A stretch of 64,000 nucleotides of DNA from GCA-003244245 sp050699515 (GCA_050699515.1 JBOHFF010000071.1:1-64000); one strand, 5' to 3'; positions 51,225 to 59,926 are shown, counted from the stretch's first letter. A program made the numbers and translations. The notes: generated from the letters alone by a model not told the origin.

Positions 51225-52306
51225 CGGCCGGGTTGCACGCCGAGGTCGCCGTTCGCCGTGGCGAGTTCGCCCTGGAGGCGACGGTGCAGGTCTCGCCCGG
51301 CGAGGTGGTCGCGGTACTGGGACGCAACGGATCCGGCAAGTCGACCCTGCTCGCCGCACTCGCTGGGCTGCTGCGTCCGGACAACGGGCGGATCGTGCTG
51401 GGGGAGCGGGTGCTCACCGACACCGCCGCCGGGGTGGCGCTGCCGCCGCACCGGCGCCGCATCGGGTTGCTGGCCCAGCAGCCGCTGCTGTTCCCCCACC
51501 TGTCCGTGCTGGACAACGTCGCGTTCGGCCCGATGGCCACCGGGAGCGGCCGCCGGGCCGCGCGGGAGGCCGCGCATCGGCACCTCACCGAGGTGGACGC
51601 GGCGCAGTTCGCTTCGCGGCGCCCCAGTCGGCTGTCCGGCGGGCAGGCGCAACGCATCGCGCTGGCCCGGGCGCTGGCGTCCGAGCCGGAGCTGCTGTTG
51701 CTGGATGAGCCGCTCTCCGCGGTGGACGTGGAGTTCGCTCCCGCATTGCGGTCGCTGCTGCAGACGGTGCTGGCCGATCGCATCGCGCTCATCGTGACTC
51801 ACCAGGTGATCGACGCGTTGATGCTGGCCGACCAGGTGGTGGTGCTCGACGGTGGCCACGTGGTGGAGCAGGGCTCGACGCGGGAGGTGCTCACCCGGCC
51901 GCGCAGCACCTTCGCCGCGCGGCTCGCCGGGCTGAATCTGGTCTCCGGGACCGCGACGGCCGGAGGGTTACGAGCCGACGACGGCACCGAGCTGTTCGGT
52001 CTGATCGACTCCACCGTGGAGGGTAGCGCAGCAGTCGCGGTGTTCACCCCGGCGGCCGTGGCGGTGTACGTCGATCCGCCTAAGGGCAGCCCGCGCAACG
52101 TGATCTCCGACCGGGTCGAGGTCCTGGAGCCCAACGGCACGCTGGTCCGGGTGCGCGGTGCGGCCGGGCTGGCCGCCGACATCACCCCCGCCGCCGCGGT
52201 GGAGCTGGGGCTGCGCACCGGCGGAGCAGTGTGGTTCGTGGTCAAGGCCGCCGAGGTCGCCGTGTACGGCACGAATGGCTCGGGCGGGACCGTGCGTTCG
52301 GGATGA
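51221..52306 (+). CDS. modC: Molybdate ABC transporter ATP-binding protein
   Basis: Encodes 361 residues. Walker A GRNGSGKST lies near residue 34, the signature LSGGQAQR near residue 133, Walker B LLLLDEPLSAVD near 155. A C-terminal TOBE domain (about 290-355, with NVISDRVEVLEPNG and TPAAAVELGLRTGG) should bind molybdate for feedback inhibition. It ends the regulator-modABC operon. Confidence 0.95.
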   Translation: MTAGLHAEVAVRRGEFALEATVQVSPGEVVAVLGRNGSGKSTLLAALAGLLRPDNGRIVLGERVLTDTAAGVALPPHRRRIGLLAQQPLLFPHLSVLDNVAFGPMATGSGRRAAREAAHRHLTEVDAAQFASRRPSRLSGGQAQRIALARALASEPELLLLDEPLSAVDVEFAPALRSLLQTVLADRIALIVTHQVIDALMLADQVVVLDGGHVVEQGSTREVLTRPRSTFAARLAGLNLVSGTATAGGLRADDGTELFGLIDSTVEGSAAVAVFTPAAVAVYVDPPKGSPRNVISDRVEVLEPNGTLVRVRGAAGLAADITPAAAVELGLRTGGAVWFVVKAAEVAVYGTNGSGGTVRSG

Positions 52307-52346
52307 GATCCCGTATTCCGAGATCATTGCGAGCACGTCGTAGCAC

Positions 52347-52871
52347 TCAGGGAGACGGTTCTGGGCTGCCGTTCGGCCATACGCACGGTGAGCTTGCGAT
52401 AATGAAAAGCCCGCCGTTGTCATTGGACTGGAGTGCCATTCTGAAGCCATCTTGATTGTTCTCAACCCACAGGTACATATCAGTGGAGCTGAGACGCGAG
52501 TCATCCAGGACGCGGTAGTCATGTTGCTGCCACCAGTCGCGAAGAAGGCTGAAGAACTGGGGATACTGGTCGGGAGGCAGCTCGTGGATCTGGTAGGTGG
52601 TGGATGCGGTGACGCGTCCCTTCGGGCCGTTGTCACTGGGATCATCGCATGGCGTGGAATGTGTGAGTTGTGACTCTAAACGTGCTGTGGAAGGCAGTTG
52701 CGCTACAGCGGCGCGGACGTTGTCCTCGACGCGTTTGGCGGCTTGTTGCTCGGTAATGGTATTACTCATCGCTTGACCTCCTGGCCCGTTGCACGCCGCG
52801 CTGAAGAGCCCCAAGGCGAACAACCCCAAGGTGAACAACAGAGCAACGATGCGCCTGCGTGAGTGTAACAC
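52347..52871 (-). CDS. Putative lipoprotein
   Basis: Encodes 174 residues with a lipoprotein signal peptide (hydrophobic 9-24, lipobox SAAC, C27). The mature part is unassigned; it has an aromatic block (YPQFFSLLRDWWQQHDYRVL) and a likely disulfide pair (TPCDDPSD and SSPCVWP). The GTG follows AGGAG. It lies 20 bases after the DUF1023 hydrolase on the same strand, so the two are probably co-transcribed; in polymorphic toxin loci such a partner is often an immunity protein, but this is only a suggestion. Confidence 0.75.
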   Translation of the reverse strand: MLHSRRRIVALLFTLGLFALGLFSAACNGPGGQAMSNTITEQQAAKRVEDNVRAAVAQLPSTARLESQLTHSTPCDDPSDNGPKGRVTASTTYQIHELPPDQYPQFFSLLRDWWQQHDYRVLDDSRLSSTDMYLWVENNQDGFRMALQSNDNGGLFIIASSPCVWPNGSPEPSP

Positions 52872-52891
52872 GTCAACTCAATCTCCTGAGA

Positions 52892-54289
52892 TTAGTAGGT
52901 TGGTTTTCCGGCGATGATGCGGCCTGTGTTGACGAGGGACTTGTTACCATCATCCCAATACTGGCTGTGGACGGCTCCGTTCCAACCCATCGTGTACCAG
53001 GGTCCGGCTTCGCCCGGGTTCGAATCGAAATTTTCGCCACCGAAGGAGAGGGCTGTTGGAGATGGGCCGTGGATGCCGGCGACGAGTTTGATCGGATCGT
53101 ATTGAGCGACGGTGGAATGCACGTGCTGACCGACCTGGTCCGAAGGGACGCCGTCAAGATGCAGCTGGTCGGCGCGGGTCACGCCGACGCCGGGGCTGCC
53201 GACGAACACGACATCGTCGGCGTTGAGGGTCCCGTCGCGCGCGGCGTGCCCGATCACCGTGGTGCCGTAGCTGTGGCCAACTATCGTGTTGTGCGCCGGA
53301 GCACCCATGTGTGAAGCGCGCAAGCCGTCCTGGAAACGATCCAAGTCCTGCCTTGCGCCATCAGCCCACCTATCTTGGGTGGCGTCGATGAGTTCGGGGG
53401 GCGCGTCGTACCCGACCCAAGTAATCACCGCAGTGGATGGGGATCCTGCGATGCGTGCGGCTAGCTCCATGCTGTCCGATCGTTGCAGATGACTATTGAC
53501 GCCGCCGAGGTTCGCTCCCGTGCCCGGCACGTAGGTGGCGACGTTCGCCGCCGTGTCCGGGTCTCCCACCGCCACGATCGCACGACCGGGGCCTGAAGAG
53601 TCGAAGCCGAGCAGGAAGGCGGGCGGCTTGGCGTGATCGTTGAGCCGCTTTTCGATCGCGTCGATACCAGCGAGACTCTTGTTGATCGAGTCGAGTTGGT
53701 CGCTCTGCTCGGAGGTTCGGGTGTCACCGAGTTGGTCCAGGCGTTCCTTGTCAGCCTGCAATCGCCCTTTCTGATCTGCCATGACGGAACGGTTGGCCCG
53801 ATCGCGGACCGCGCTGGGCAAGCCATCGAGCCGCGCCAACTGGTCGGGATGCGTCAACAATAGTGACTCCTGCTGCGCCGGGCTCAGACCGTCCCACCAC
53901 TTCTTCACCTCGCCGGGTTCGGTCGGCGGGTTGAGTGGGGGGACTTGGCCCACATCCTGTACGTGATCGCCGCCAGGATCATTCGCACTTGCGTGCGCTA
54001 CCGCACTGGGTGGGGCGTCATCGGCTTTGAAGATGTCCTCGACGACCTGTTGGGCTGCGTGCTCGAGCTTGTCCAGTTTGGCTACGATCTGGTTCAGCTG
54101 GTTGACGTCCTGGCCCCAGTCGTAGCGCCACTTCCCAGCGAGGCTGCTATCCCAGTGGTTGGGATCCGCGAGTGTGCCGCCGTGTTGCAGAACCCTGCGC
54201 ACCTGTTCCTTCACAGGCCCGGTCAGGGCATGCAACTGCTTTGCGGCGTCTCGTGCCTGTTGGGTGGCGAGTACCCGTCCAGCAGGCAT
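52892..54289 (-). CDS. DUF1023 alpha/beta hydrolase with helical N-terminal domain
   Basis: Encodes 465 residues. The N-terminal ~100 residues are helical and WXG100-like (ARDAAKQLHALTGPVKEQV, then WRYDWGQDVNQLNQIVAKLD). A charged linker contains LPSAVRDRANRSVMA, common before DUF1023 domains. The C-terminal alpha/beta hydrolase has the nucleophile elbow GHSYGTTVIG and VFVGSPGVGV. No signal peptide is seen, so export would need a WXG-type route. A decayed copy of the N-terminal domain lies upstream. Confidence 0.85.
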   Translation of the reverse strand: MPAGRVLATQQARDAAKQLHALTGPVKEQVRRVLQHGGTLADPNHWDSSLAGKWRYDWGQDVNQLNQIVAKLDKLEHAAQQVVEDIFKADDAPPSAVAHASANDPGGDHVQDVGQVPPLNPPTEPGEVKKWWDGLSPAQQESLLLTHPDQLARLDGLPSAVRDRANRSVMADQKGRLQADKERLDQLGDTRTSEQSDQLDSINKSLAGIDAIEKRLNDHAKPPAFLLGFDSSGPGRAIVAVGDPDTAANVATYVPGTGANLGGVNSHLQRSDSMELAARIAGSPSTAVITWVGYDAPPELIDATQDRWADGARQDLDRFQDGLRASHMGAPAHNTIVGHSYGTTVIGHAARDGTLNADDVVFVGSPGVGVTRADQLHLDGVPSDQVGQHVHSTVAQYDPIKLVAGIHGPSPTALSFGGENFDSNPGEAGPWYTMGWNGAVHSQYWDDGNKSLVNTGRIIAGKPTY

Positions 54290-54439
54290 TGCTCCGCTCC
54301 CTCACGGTGAAGCAGCGAATCCAGAGGCTAAGCCCGTTCCTTCAGAGCGGTTCTGAATGGAAGGGGCGCGACCCACGACGGTCGTTGGTCGGTGATTCGT
54401 TGCCTTCCCATGCTATCATCATGGTTAGGTACCATCGGC

Positions 54440-54675
54440 GTGCATGATGGCTTCGACGGTCTGCTAGGCCCTTTTCTCGAGCTCATCCGGTTTTGTGGCC
54501 GTCTGGAGTTTCTGGCGTCTCGTCCCATTCGCCGCGCCACTTCTGGGAGAAGGTGCCGTCCCATTGATCGGCGTCCGCGCTGATGTACGAACTTCGCGAT
54601 CTGTTCCTTCAAAGGCCCCGTAGCGGCAGTAACCGCTTCGCGGTGTCTCTTGCCCGCGCTCCAACTGGGTGGCTG
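54440..54675 (-). pseudogene. Decayed copy of the hydrolase N-terminal domain
   Basis: Read on the minus strand in shifting frames, this stretch gives ARDTAKRL, TAATGPLKEQIAKFVH, DADQWDGTFSQKWRGEWD and DELEKRA-stop-QTVEAIMHADG. These align in order with ARDAAKQL, HALTGPVKEQVRRVLQ, DPNHWDSSLAGKWRYDWG and DKLEHAAQQVVEDIFKADD of the neighbouring 465-residue protein. At least two frameshifts and an in-frame TAG (54464-54466, replacing a Gln codon) break it. Confidence 0.8.
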
Positions 54676-54772
54676 CTGGTTGCCGCCAGCGACGTCGCCT
54701 GATCCGACGTGACCTGGCCGGTGAGATCCTGGCCGGTGAGATCCTGGACGGGCAACCGGCGCGAATGGTTGC

Positions 54773-56458
54773 ATGTCTTCGGTCACTGCCCTCCCGAGGA
54801 GGTGGTCCGTGGGGCCTGAGCTTCCGTCGTATGCGTCGGGCGTGTCGGAGCTGCCGCTGCTGGGCGACACGATCGGCGATGACTTCGACCGCTCAGCCGC
54901 TCGCTTCGGCGAACGGGAGGCGCTGGTCGATCACCCGAGTGGGCGCCGGTGGACGTATGCGCAGTTGCGCGCCGAGGTGGACGCGCTGGCGTGCGGGCTG
55001 CTGCGTGCGGGGATCGGCAAGGGCGACCGGGTCGGCATCTGGGCGCCGAACTGCCCGGAGTGGCTGTTCACGCAGTACGCCACGGCGAAGATCGGCGCGA
55101 TCCTGGTCACCGTCAATCCCGCGTACCGGACCAGCGAACTGGAATATGTGATCAAGGCGGCCGGGATCACGCTGCTGATCGCCGCGAGGTCGTTCAAGAC
55201 CGCCGACTATGCCGCGATGATCTCCGAGGTTCGGCCGCGCTGTCCCGCGCTGGGAAACGTGCTGCTGATCGGTTCTCCCGGCTGGGATGCGCTCCCGGTG
55301 CGCGGCGGTGCCGCGCCGGCGCCGGCGGAGTTGTCCCCGGACGACCCGATCAATATCCAGTACACCTCGGGAACCACCGGCTTCCCCAAAGGTGCCACGC
55401 TCTCGCACCACAACATCCTCAACAACGGCTATTTCGTCGGTGAGCTGTGCGGTTACACCGAGGCGGACCGGATCTGCGTGCCGGTCCCGCTCTACCACTG
55501 TTTCGGCATGGTGATGGGCAATCTGGCGGCCACCTCGCACGGTGCCTGCCTGGTGTACCCGGGGCCATCGTTCGAGCCGGCGGCTACCCTCTCGGCCGTC
55601 GCGCAGCAGCGGTGTACCTCGCTGTACGGGGTGCCCACCATGTTCATCGCCATGCTAGCGGAGTTGAATTCGACAGAGCCCGGCTTCGAGTCCTATGATC
55701 TGTCCTCGCTGCGCACCGGGATCATGGCCGGCTCGCCGTGCCCGGTGGAGGTCATGAAGCAGGTCATCGGGTTGATGGGCATGACCGAGGTGACGATCTG
55801 TTACGGCATGACCGAGACCTCCCCGGTGTCCACCCAGACCCGGGCCGGCGACACCCTGGCTCGGCGGGTGTCCACGGTCGGCCGGGTGCACCCGCACCTC
55901 GAAGTGAAGATCATCGACCCGGACACCGGCCGGACCGTGCCGCGCGGGACTCCCGGTGAGCTGTGCACCCGCGGGTACTCGGTCATGTTGGGTTACTGGG
56001 AGCAGCCGCAGCGGACCGCCGAGGTGATCGACCAGGCCCGCTGGATGCACACCGGGGACATCGCGGTGATGGACTCCGAGGGCTACCTCAACATCACCGG
56101 GCGGATCAAGGATATGATCATCCGGGGTGGGGAGAACGTGTACCCTCGGGAGATCGAGGAGTTTCTCCACACTCACCCGGATATCCTGGACGCTCAGGTG
56201 GTCGGCGTCCCCGACGCGCGATACGGAGAGGAGCTGTGCGCCTGGGTACGGCTGCGCCCGGGTGCCGCGGAGCTCACTGCCGAGGCGCTGCGGGAGCACG
56301 CCATCGGCAAGCTCGCCTACTTCAAGATCCCTCGGTACGTGCACATGGTGGAGGAGTTCCCGATGACCGTCACCGGCAAGGTGCGCAAGGCGGAGATGCG
56401 CGAACGCTCGGCGCAGTTACTCGGGTTGGGCGACCTCGCTGCCACGAAGTACGCCTGA
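54773..56458 (+). CDS. Acyl-CoA synthetase (AMP-forming)
   Basis: Encodes 561 residues of the ANL superfamily, which activates carboxylic acids to acyl-CoA through an acyl-adenylate. The P-loop is YTSGTTGFPKGATLSHHN, the adenylate motif YGMTETSPVS, the hinge GRIKDMIIRGGENVYPREIE and the catalytic Lys lies in TGKVRKAEMRE. It is closest in style to medium/long-chain FadD enzymes (for example FadD35 of M. tuberculosis). The substrate is not determined. An ATG slightly downstream is also possible. Confidence 0.92.
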   Translation: MSSVTALPRRWSVGPELPSYASGVSELPLLGDTIGDDFDRSAARFGEREALVDHPSGRRWTYAQLRAEVDALACGLLRAGIGKGDRVGIWAPNCPEWLFTQYATAKIGAILVTVNPAYRTSELEYVIKAAGITLLIAARSFKTADYAAMISEVRPRCPALGNVLLIGSPGWDALPVRGGAAPAPAELSPDDPINIQYTSGTTGFPKGATLSHHNILNNGYFVGELCGYTEADRICVPVPLYHCFGMVMGNLAATSHGACLVYPGPSFEPAATLSAVAQQRCTSLYGVPTMFIAMLAELNSTEPGFESYDLSSLRTGIMAGSPCPVEVMKQVIGLMGMTEVTICYGMTETSPVSTQTRAGDTLARRVSTVGRVHPHLEVKIIDPDTGRTVPRGTPGELCTRGYSVMLGYWEQPQRTAEVIDQARWMHTGDIAVMDSEGYLNITGRIKDMIIRGGENVYPREIEEFLHTHPDILDAQVVGVPDARYGEELCAWVRLRPGAAELTAEALREHAIGKLAYFKIPRYVHMVEEFPMTVTGKVRKAEMRERSAQLLGLGDLAATKYA

Positions 56459-56605
56459 GACTGATCTTATGTGGCGAGAGAGGCCCGAAATACGGCCGGA
56501 AGTCGTAAGCTGGGGCGCACGCGTCCCGGGTGCGATGGGGGCGCGTTCGTCTTGCGGGTCTTGCATTTCCGGCAGGCGGTACTCCACGAGGGAACGGTGA
56601 GGTCA

Positions 56606-56992
56606 GTGCCGACCGGCAAGGTCAAGTGGTACGACGCGGGTAAGGGCTTCGGATTCGTCACGCAGGACGGGGGTGCCGACGTCTACGTGCGCTCCACTGC
56701 GCTTCCCTCTGGGGTGACGGATCTCAAGACCGGCCAGCGGGTCGAGTTCGGGGTGGCTGACGGGCGCCGCGGCCCGCAGGCGCTGTCCGTGCGGTTGCTG
56801 GAGTCGCCGCCGTCAGTGGCGGAGGCCCGGCGCCGACCCGCCGAGGAGCTGCACGGCATGATCGACGACATGATCAGGTTGCTGGAGTCGGGCGTCCAGC
56901 CCGACCTGCGACGCGGCCGCTACCCCGACCGCCGCACCACCAAGCGCATCGGCGAGCTCGTGCGCGCCGTCGCCCACGAGCTCGACCCCTGA
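56606..56992 (+). CDS. Cold-shock-domain protein with C-terminal extension
   Basis: Encodes about 128 residues. The cold-shock domain (1-65) has TGKVKWYDAGKGFGFVTQDG and DVYVRSTAL, the RNP1-like nucleic-acid-binding face. Unlike 67-residue CspA proteins, it has a helical C-terminal extension of about 60 residues (ELHGMIDDMIRLLESGVQPD). This matches CspB/Rv0871 of M. tuberculosis, which also lies near the moa genes. GTG 56597 and 56606 are both possible starts. Confidence 0.9.
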   Translation: MPTGKVKWYDAGKGFGFVTQDGGADVYVRSTALPSGVTDLKTGQRVEFGVADGRRGPQALSVRLLESPPSVAEARRRPAEELHGMIDDMIRLLESGVQPDLRRGRYPDRRTTKRIGELVRAVAHELDP

Positions 56993-57209
56993 CTGGTGCG
57001 GTCCAGAGCCTGGTGATGCTCGGATCGATGCAGAATGACCGGGCACCGTCCTCCCACCGAAGGGGGTAGCAGCACATCGGCCGTGCGGCCCGGTCCGGGA
57101 TTGCTCTGGTCGCGCCTGGGCCAAGGCGTGGGTACCGTTCATGATTGCGGGCATTCGCCACGATTGCGGGCGTCAGCCCCGTCGCGGCCCGTGCTCTACG
57201 GAGGTTCCC

Positions 57210-57776
57210 ATGGCCACTCCCGACATCCTCATCGCCAAGATCAATCATGGCTTCGACTACCTCGACGCCGATGGCGACGGCCAACTCACCGAGCACGATC
57301 ACGTCCTGATGGGGCAGCGGGTCGCCACCTCGCTCGGCCACCCGCCCGGCTCACCATCCGAGCAACAGATCATCGAGGCCTACCTGCGAATCTGGCGGGA
57401 CCTGCACCTACCGCACATCCCCGGCGGGGGCGTCGCGATCTCCAAGGAGCAGTTCCTGGAATCCACCCTGGCACTGGCCACCGACCCGACCGCCGCGCAG
57501 AGGACCGTCGGCGCGGTCGCCACGGCGTTCCTGGCGATCGCGGACACCGACCACGACGGTCAGGTCGGCCCTGCGGAATTCCGGGCATTCCAGGGCGGGC
57601 ACTTCCCCGACCTGACCGAGGCCGACACCAACGAGGCCTTCGCGCATCTGGACACCGACGGCGACGGCCACCTCACAGCTGAAGAGTTCACCCAAGCCGT
57701 CGTCGAGTACTGGTCCAGCAACGACCCGGAGGCCCCCGGTAACTGGTGGATGGGCCGGCCCGTCTACCAGCGCTAA
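57210..57776 (+). CDS. EF-hand calcium-binding protein
   Basis: Encodes 188 residues with three good EF-hand loops: DADGDGQLTEHD near the start, DTDHDGQVGPAE in the middle and DTDGDGHLTAEE near the end. The arrangement resembles the calexcitin-like calcium-binding proteins of actinomycetes (CabB/calerythrin type), probably cytosolic calcium buffers or sensors. I chose the ATG at 57210 because the conserved protein starts there; the longer frame adds an Arg-rich lead. Confidence 0.92.
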   Translation: MATPDILIAKINHGFDYLDADGDGQLTEHDHVLMGQRVATSLGHPPGSPSEQQIIEAYLRIWRDLHLPHIPGGGVAISKEQFLESTLALATDPTAAQRTVGAVATAFLAIADTDHDGQVGPAEFRAFQGGHFPDLTEADTNEAFAHLDTDGDGHLTAEEFTQAVVEYWSSNDPEAPGNWWMGRPVYQR

Positions 57777-57934
57777 GCTCAGCTGAGGTCTGGTGCTCCT
57801 CGAAAGAACTGCCTTCATCTATTCCGGGGTGTTCGCCGAGGCGGGCAAGCGTCCAGCATGCGGGGGTCCGCCCGCTGCGGTCGAGCGTCAGCGAGGACAC
57901 CCTGGGTCTGCGTGGGTTTGATTGTGGTCTCGGG

Positions 57935-58100
57935 TCACTTGAGGTGCTTGTTGAACCAGTCGATCGGGATCTCGGGGTGGGCGCCGAAGTAGTTGTAGCC
58001 ATCGAAGCGACGGTCCGTGCCTTCGATCCAGTGCAGCTCTTTGTCGGCGACGGACAGGGCATCGAAGATCGACTGGACGTCTTCATGCCCCGGCGGCGCT
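57935..58100 (-). pseudogene. C-terminal remnant of an alpha/beta hydrolase
   Basis: The minus strand encodes SIFDALSVADKELHWIEG, then RRFDGYNYFGAHPE and IDWFNKHL, followed by a stop. This looks like the last ~50 residues of an alpha/beta hydrolase, including the region that usually carries the catalytic His, but the nucleophile half is absent. The frame upstream is unrelated. Confidence 0.6.
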
Positions 58101-58139
58101 GCCGTGGGCGTTCGGGTACCCGTAATCGACCTTGGCAAA

Positions 58140-58250
58140 ACGATCTCAGCGGGCACGGCGAGTGCCTGGCCTGCGCCACGAGGAGGTCGCCCAGCTCGCC
58201 GCGATCAGCACCGACTACTACACCCACCTGGAGCAAGGCGGTGGGACCTC
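58140..58250 (+). pseudogene. Remnant of a MmyB-like XRE regulator
   Basis: The plus strand reads RARRVPGLRHEEVAQLAAIS, then TDYYTHLEQGG, which matches the helix-turn-helix of MmyB-like XRE regulators (typically PGLRREEVAxLAGVSVDYYTRLEQG). The N-terminal start and the long C-terminal ligand domain are missing, and the frame drifts into unrelated sequence. Confidence 0.65.
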
Positions 58251-58275
58251 GAGGCCTGGGCATAGGCTTCGGTGG

Positions 58276-58329
58276 TGTCACAGGCCTAGATAGGATAAGT
58301 CCGACTGCCCTTGGGTCTCACAGGCATAG
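58276..58329 (+). promoter_or_regulatory. Direct repeats upstream of the BREX regulator
   Basis: T(G/C)TCACAGGC(C/A)TAG occurs at 58276-58289 and 58316-58329 (12 of 14 identical), 40 bases apart, about four helical turns. They lie 43-96 bases before the HTH gene and flank a possible -10, TAGGAT (58291-58296). They are candidate operators for that regulator. Confidence 0.4.
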
Positions 58330-58371
58330 CTTGGGTATGGTAGAGCGGCGCTGCACGTCAGAGAGGAGTCG

Positions 58372-58572
58372 ATGATCGTCGAGCCGTGGGTCTCCGTCGA
58401 GGGCGTTGCCAGGCATCTCGGGGTGGCTAAGGACTCCGTATACCGGTGGATTGAGACGCGGAGACTGCCCGCCCACAAGATAGGTCGCTTGTGGAAGTTC
58501 AAACTCTCCGAAGTTGACGAGTGGGTTCGAGCTGGTGGTGCCGACGTGCCTGATGACAGCGCGAGTGGGTGA
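58372..58572 (+). CDS. Excisionase-type helix-turn-helix regulator
   Basis: Encodes 66 residues. The fold is the MerR/excisionase single-domain HTH: WVSVEGVARHLGVAKDSVYRWIETRRLPAHKIGRLWKFK, here quoted in pieces as VARHLGVAKDSVYRWIE and RLPAHKIGRLWKF, then EVDEWVRAGG. GAGAGGAG precedes the ATG. Its stop overlaps the GTG of brxE, so it is the first gene of the BREX operon and a likely local regulator rather than a phage excisionase. Confidence 0.82.
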   Translation: MIVEPWVSVEGVARHLGVAKDSVYRWIETRRLPAHKIGRLWKFKLSEVDEWVRAGGADVPDDSASG

Positions 58573-59147
58573 CCCACAGGATGACGATATCGAGAGTTGA
58601 TCTTGAGCGGCTGCTGAAATTGCGGCTCGTCGTGGCACGTTTCGGCGAAATGGATCTTGCCAAGTGGTGGAACACCAAAGGTCAGCTTGGTCGGCTCGGT
58701 GCCAGCGTGCTCCGACGGGGCTTTCCGCGCACGCACCGCTTTGCTCAGGCGCGGTCGGTCTTCGCCGTAGCGGCCCACCGGTGTGAGGAGATTTTCCACC
58801 CTCCAGGGTGTGTCACGCTCTGGCGACTTCCCGAGGAGGTGGAAGAGGAGTTCGACGCCCGATGGGAGCACTGGCTTGACAACGCCAACGAGTGGAGCTT
58901 GTTCTTCGAAGAGTTAGCAGAGCTGAACGGTGGCGATCTTGCTGCCATCCTTCGTGACATGGAGCTCGTGGCCGAGAGGAACCTGGAGGGGTTCGCCCGG
59001 CTGCGGCGTACGGCCGAGGGACGGGCCGTAGCATTGCCTGGAGTATTTTCGAACGGCGAAGAGGATGTGAGCCTGTTGGCTCTGGGCTTCGCGCGCGGCG
59101 AACCGGGTGCCCTCGCCGTTCCGTACGCCCGGAGGTCGGACCTATGA
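58569..59147 (+). CDS. brxE: BrxE-like BREX protein
   Basis: Encodes 192 residues (188 if the ATG at 58581 is used). I recognise it as BrxE mainly by position directly before brxA in the order of type 6 BREX, together with its size and the block LRLVVARFGEMDLAKWW, then LGASVLRRGFPRTHRFAQ. No enzymatic motif or membrane segment is visible, and BrxE function is unknown. Its stop overlaps the brxA ATG. Confidence 0.7.
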   Translation: MTHRMTISRVDLERLLKLRLVVARFGEMDLAKWWNTKGQLGRLGASVLRRGFPRTHRFAQARSVFAVAAHRCEEIFHPPGCVTLWRLPEEVEEEFDARWEHWLDNANEWSLFFEELAELNGGDLAAILRDMELVAERNLEGFARLRRTAEGRAVALPGVFSNGEEDVSLLALGFARGEPGALAVPYARRSDL

Positions 59148-59926
59148 CGGTTTCGCGCGCTAACGTGGCGTCGTCCTTCACCGTTATCAAGGGCGCTATG
59201 GTCGAGGAAACGTATGCCGTCTTCGCCCACTGGGACTTCACGCGCTCGAAGCGAGAGAATCTGGACCGGCTTCGGTCGGACAACACCATCGGCGCTGGCA
59301 GCGTGGCGTGGCTCCGTGACGTCGCCAAAGTTCTGAACCGTCGCTTTGACCCCGATGCGCGAGACCGACCGCTCATTCAGTTGGCCAAGAATGGCTGCGA
59401 CCTGGACGAGTGGAAACCGCTCCTGCTGTGGCATATGACGCGGGACGAGTTCCTGGTCCGCGATTTTATCCAGAACTGGCTATTTCCGGCGTACGAGGAT
59501 GGGCAGTTCCGGATAAGGCCAGAGGATGTTGCGTCGCACCTTTCTTGCATTGATCAGCGTGGTGCTCTCACCGAACATCCGTGGTCGGCGCCAACGACAC
59601 ATCGAGTAGCAGCTGGCCTGCTCAAGATAGCTGTCGATTTCGGCCTGCTGCGCGGTGGGCCGAAAAAGGAATTCGCATCATATCACCTGTCCGATCACAG
59701 CTTCCTCTACCTCTTGCACGCCATGATGGATGACTTAGGCAGCCCGGGCAAGGTAATTGAATCGCCGGACTGGCGCCTGTTCTTGATGCGACCGTCTGAC
59801 ATCGAGCACGAGTTGCTGCGTATGCACCAGTTCCGCAAGCTCGACTATCAGGTGGCGGGGAGCATCGTGCAGCTATCGCTGCCGTGCGCCAACGCTGAAG
59901 GTTACGCCGAGAGGATGGTGGCGTGA
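59144..59926 (+). CDS. brxA: BREX protein BrxA (DUF1819)
   Basis: Encodes 260 residues of the DUF1819 family, small helical proteins with a NusB-like fold found in many BREX systems; BrxA has been shown to bind DNA. Typical stretches are WLRDVAKVLNRRFDP, LLLWHMTRDEFLVRDFIQNW and SDHSFLYLLHAMMDDL. CGGAGG precedes the ATG. The ends overlap both neighbours (ATGA upstream, GTGA downstream), showing tight coupling. Confidence 0.85.
   Translation: MTVSRANVASSFTVIKGAMVEETYAVFAHWDFTRSKRENLDRLRSDNTIGAGSVAWLRDVAKVLNRRFDPDARDRPLIQLAKNGCDLDEWKPLLLWHMTRDEFLVRDFIQNWLFPAYEDGQFRIRPEDVASHLSCIDQRGALTEHPWSAPTTHRVAAGLLKIAVDFGLLRGGPKKEFASYHLSDHSFLYLLHAMMDDLGSPGKVIESPDWRLFLMRPSDIEHELLRMHQFRKLDYQVAGSIVQLSLPCANAEGYAERMVA

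Larger units (their letters stand above)
57777..58371 (+). other. Gene-poor junction before the BREX operon
   Basis: These 595 bases contain no intact gene. They hold a hydrolase C-terminal remnant (minus), an XRE regulator remnant (plus) and candidate operator repeats. Such scars are typical for the edge of a transferred island. Confidence 0.65.

Noticed and set aside
58372..58572. The excisionase-like gene as evidence for an integrated phage or ICE.
   Set aside because: No integrase, recombination or structural phage genes are nearby, and the gene is translationally coupled to brxE.
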